In this document: in pieces, positions 52,887 through 56,661 of the stretch | Layout: every line of letters starts with the position of its first letter | How positions within the stretch are numbered: position 1 is the first letter of the stretch | Assembly: GCA_903903925.1 (NCBI GenBank) | Contig: CAIVAU010000095.1 | Span: 1 to 56,661, forward strand | DNA length: 56,661 bases | DNA from: an uncultured cyanobacterium | GTDB lineage: Bacteria; Cyanobacteriota; Cyanobacteriia; Cyanobacteriales; Nostocaceae | Reading direction: 5' to 3' | Position numbers and translations under genes: made by a program | The notes under the pieces: generated by a model | The model's database searches: none | Told to the model about the DNA's origin: nothing | Seen by the model: only the letters and a program-made list of their open reading frames with translations

Positions 52887-53231
52887 CTACCATAAGGCTT
52901 GAATTGGTTTACTGTTGTTGCTGTTCTGAGTTGCATCATTATTGTCTGTCGTATTCGTCTCTTGTGTAGTCTCAGGGGATGTTGAGTCATTAGTGGCGTT
53001 GGGGCTGCTATTCTGGGCAACGTTGCTTCTGTTGGCAGTAGTAGAAGTATTCCCACTAGCCGTGCTATTAACATTAATATTAGCCGGAAGGACTTTTGAT
53101 GTTTTGCTACCGACATTGGTAGGAACCTGGGCAGTGTTTTGTCCGCCCATAGGGAAGCTGATTCCCAGCAATGTACCAAGCAAAATCGCTAAGCCTCCAG
53201 CCATAAGAATTAGTGGTGTCCATCTACCCAT
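52887..53231 (-). CDS. Membrane-anchored low-complexity protein
   Basis: 114 residues. One N-terminal hydrophobic segment (LILMAGGLAILLGTLLGISF, about 7-26) may be a membrane anchor or signal. The rest is dominated by Asn, Thr and Ser (NSTASGNTSTTANRSN, TTQETNTTDNNDATQ). AAGGAG stands well placed before the ATG, which argues that the gene is expressed. I know no family. It may be a secreted or surface-exposed spacer-like protein. Confidence 0.6.
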   Translation of the reverse strand: MGRWTPLILMAGGLAILLGTLLGISFPMGGQNTAQVPTNVGSKTSKVLPANINVNSTASGNTSTTANRSNVAQNSSPNATNDSTSPETTQETNTTDNNDATQNSNNSKPIQALW

Positions 53232-54018
53232 CTTGTTTTTCTCCTTTTTAACCTTGTAATATCCAAACTATTTGAGAACTTTGCAAAAACTGGAGAATTT
53301 TATTACCTTCACATTGTCTAAAACCCTAGTTTATGTTGCTAAGCGTGGGTTGATTGAGGGAGAATGGGGAGGCAACTGTTGCGTTGCACGTACACTCTAG
53401 CATGGGTAATTCTGGAATCTGAATATGGACGCTGTAGTGTATTGCGCTTTATTGATCTGTACACAGAAAAATAACCGTTAACTCTCCAGTAGTCTATTAC
53501 CTTAACACTGCTCTTGTATACGTCAACTGTATTGGTCTACACCAACCTTAGGCAAATATTGCCGCCGATTGACTCTGCGCTCACAATTTATTTTCAATCA
53601 ATAAAAACAAAGAAATACTACATTACTATATCATTCACCATCTGATGACCGCAAACTCCTCACACCAACTTTCGATCTATGACACCACACTTCGGGATGG
53701 CACTTAGGGTGAAGGTCCAATCAGTCATCAATCATCAGTCATTTGTCAACAAAAAACAACAATTCCCCAAATACTTCCCAACCGACATACTGGTACGTCA
53801 GCACAAACCCGTGTTTTGGTAGAATCACGTAATGGCTATCAAGCAGAGAGTAAGGGCGGGGTTACCCCACCCTCACAGGGAGTTAGGAAAAATTAATTCA
53901 TCAAGTTTTGCCTTTTACCAACCCAATTGCTAATTCCAGACGATTCTTAACACTCCCACACCACAAGGGTAATTGGCAATTTGTGTTTGTTATTTACAAC
54001 TCCTAACTCCTAACTCTC
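53232..54018. other. 787-base spacer with a gene relic and repeats
   Basis: Apart from the cimA-like relic at 53645-53725, the gap holds heptamer-like AGTCATCAATCATCAGTCA near 53718-53742, a GGGCGGGGTTACCCCACCCT palindrome near 53851-53870, and an AACTCCTAACTCCTAACTC tract near 53998-54017. No intact gene is visible. Confidence 0.5.
53645..53725 (+). pseudogene. 5' relic of a citramalate/isopropylmalate synthase-type gene
   Basis: The frame reads MTANSSHQLSIYDTTLRDGT, then TAG, then GEGPIS. IYDTTLRDGTQxEG is the N-terminal signature of the HMGL-like family (CimA/LeuA). TAG stands exactly where the conserved Gln (CAG) belongs, so one base change made the stop. After about 27 codons the match ends and heptamer-like repeats begin. 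Only the first few percent of a gene of more than 500 codons remains. Confidence 0.75.
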
Positions 54019-54252
54019 CTAAGAAAAGCTTTCCCAGACTTGGGCAACCACTTGGCTGAGCCAGCGTCGTTGTTGCTTATCCAGCAGGCTGTCATCTGCT
54101 AGCACCTGAGCGGTTGTTTCTTCTAATGATTGACCCTGAGCGCGGACAATTTTAATGACTCCTGCGATCGCAGCAGCAACCAGTTCTTCATCAACAGGCT
54201 TTTGTCTTAGCGCAAAGATTTCTTTGGGGCTGTCTGGGATGGGATAATTCAT
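54019..54252 (-). CDS. Small conserved hypothetical protein
   Basis: 77 residues (MNYPIPDSPKEIFALRQKPV, EELVAAAIAGVIKIVRAQGQSL, DDSLLDKQQRRWLSQVVAQVWESF). All-helical appearance. It looks like a short conserved cyanobacterial protein; no function is known to me. No strong ribosome-binding site is visible. It is divergent from the CruP-like gene with about 150 bases between them. Confidence 0.62.
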   Translation of the reverse strand: MNYPIPDSPKEIFALRQKPVDEELVAAAIAGVIKIVRAQGQSLEETTAQVLADDSLLDKQQRRWLSQVVAQVWESFS

Positions 54253-54410
54253 GGCGTGCGTTTATAAAAACACAGAATGAACAATAAATTAGAGCAAAAC
54301 TGAAACTTATTTCCTGAGTATTATTGCGAGGGATAGGGCGGAGTCTACCTCACTTTATGCCCTTTTTAAATCTGTCTTAATGCGTAGATTTATTGGAGAT
54401 TTCCGAAAAA

Positions 54411-56652
<2,242 letters not shown>

Positions 56653-56661
56653 AACACTCAC

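Noticed and set aside
52942..53259. 105-residue plus-strand frame with hydrophobic segments
   Set aside because: It is opposite the Asn/Thr-rich gene, whose ATG has an AAGGAG site; the hydrophobic look is the complement of AAC/ACC-type codons.

Overview
The window looks like the chromosome of a filamentous, probably heterocyst-type (Nostocales-like) cyanobacterium. The evidence is frequent GCGATCGC (HIP1) octamers, heptanucleotide tandem repeats of the STRR type (CATTAGT, TCCTGAC, GGAGTCA), and cyanobacterial marker genes: psb30, psb34, a thiO-thiG fusion, a CruA/CruP-type cyclase, DUF3134, CoaR/CoaT and a small RRM protein. Genus cannot be fixed from reading alone.

Layout. 1-6.1 kb is housekeeping: a truncated Rpn/DUF4351-type gene at the left edge, an SDR, a small secreted protein, recJ, psb30, a YkgJ-type protein and a two-gene GDT1/TMEM165 cation exporter. 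6.1-24.6 kb is a large, almost entirely minus-strand exopolysaccharide locus. It has an initiating sugar transferase, several glycosyltransferases, Wzx flippase, Wzy polymerase/ligase, a Wzc/GumC chain-length tyrosine kinase, sugar-modifying dehydrogenase and epimerase, a methyltransferase, a GMC oxidoreductase and a Tat-exported GH10 glycanase. 25-33 kb holds a DUF1838 protein, a PstS-like/DUF4912 membrane protein, a VapBC-like pair, and the divergent cobalt system coaR/coaT with a readable MerR-type promoter. 33-43 kb is a mixed zone: pentapeptide-repeat protein, tiny Lys-rich protein, a 1406-aa CheB-CheR-PAS-kinase-receiver hybrid, an internally deleted mgtE relic, DUF3134, an RRM protein preceded by a perfect 21-bp hairpin, and an MscS channel. 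43.9-47.5 kb is an AT-rich multi-span membrane protein next to a converging three-gene set (SMR transporter, HAD phosphatase, UbiA-type phosphoribosyl-lipid synthase). 47.6-56.7 kb holds a DUF4351 remnant, a TPR protein, psb34 with its terminator, thiO-thiG, a cimA-like 5' relic and a CruP-like flavoprotein ending in a long heptamer array.

How it fits together. The exopolysaccharide genes form a nearly complete Wzx/Wzy pathway, from lipid-linked initiation through assembly, flipping and polymerisation to length control, with a glycanase for trimming or release. CoaR senses cobalt through a methylmutase-like domain and drives the export ATPase CoaT.

The most unusual theme is repeat activity. 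G-rich/C-rich palindromic repeats lie in frame inside recJ, thiO-thiG and the CruP-like gene. Heptamer repeats supply start codons, stop codons, C-terminal tails and a ribosome-binding site. At least three gene relics (mgtE, cimA-like, DUF4351) lie nearby. No tRNA, rRNA, CRISPR array or intact transposase gene was found.
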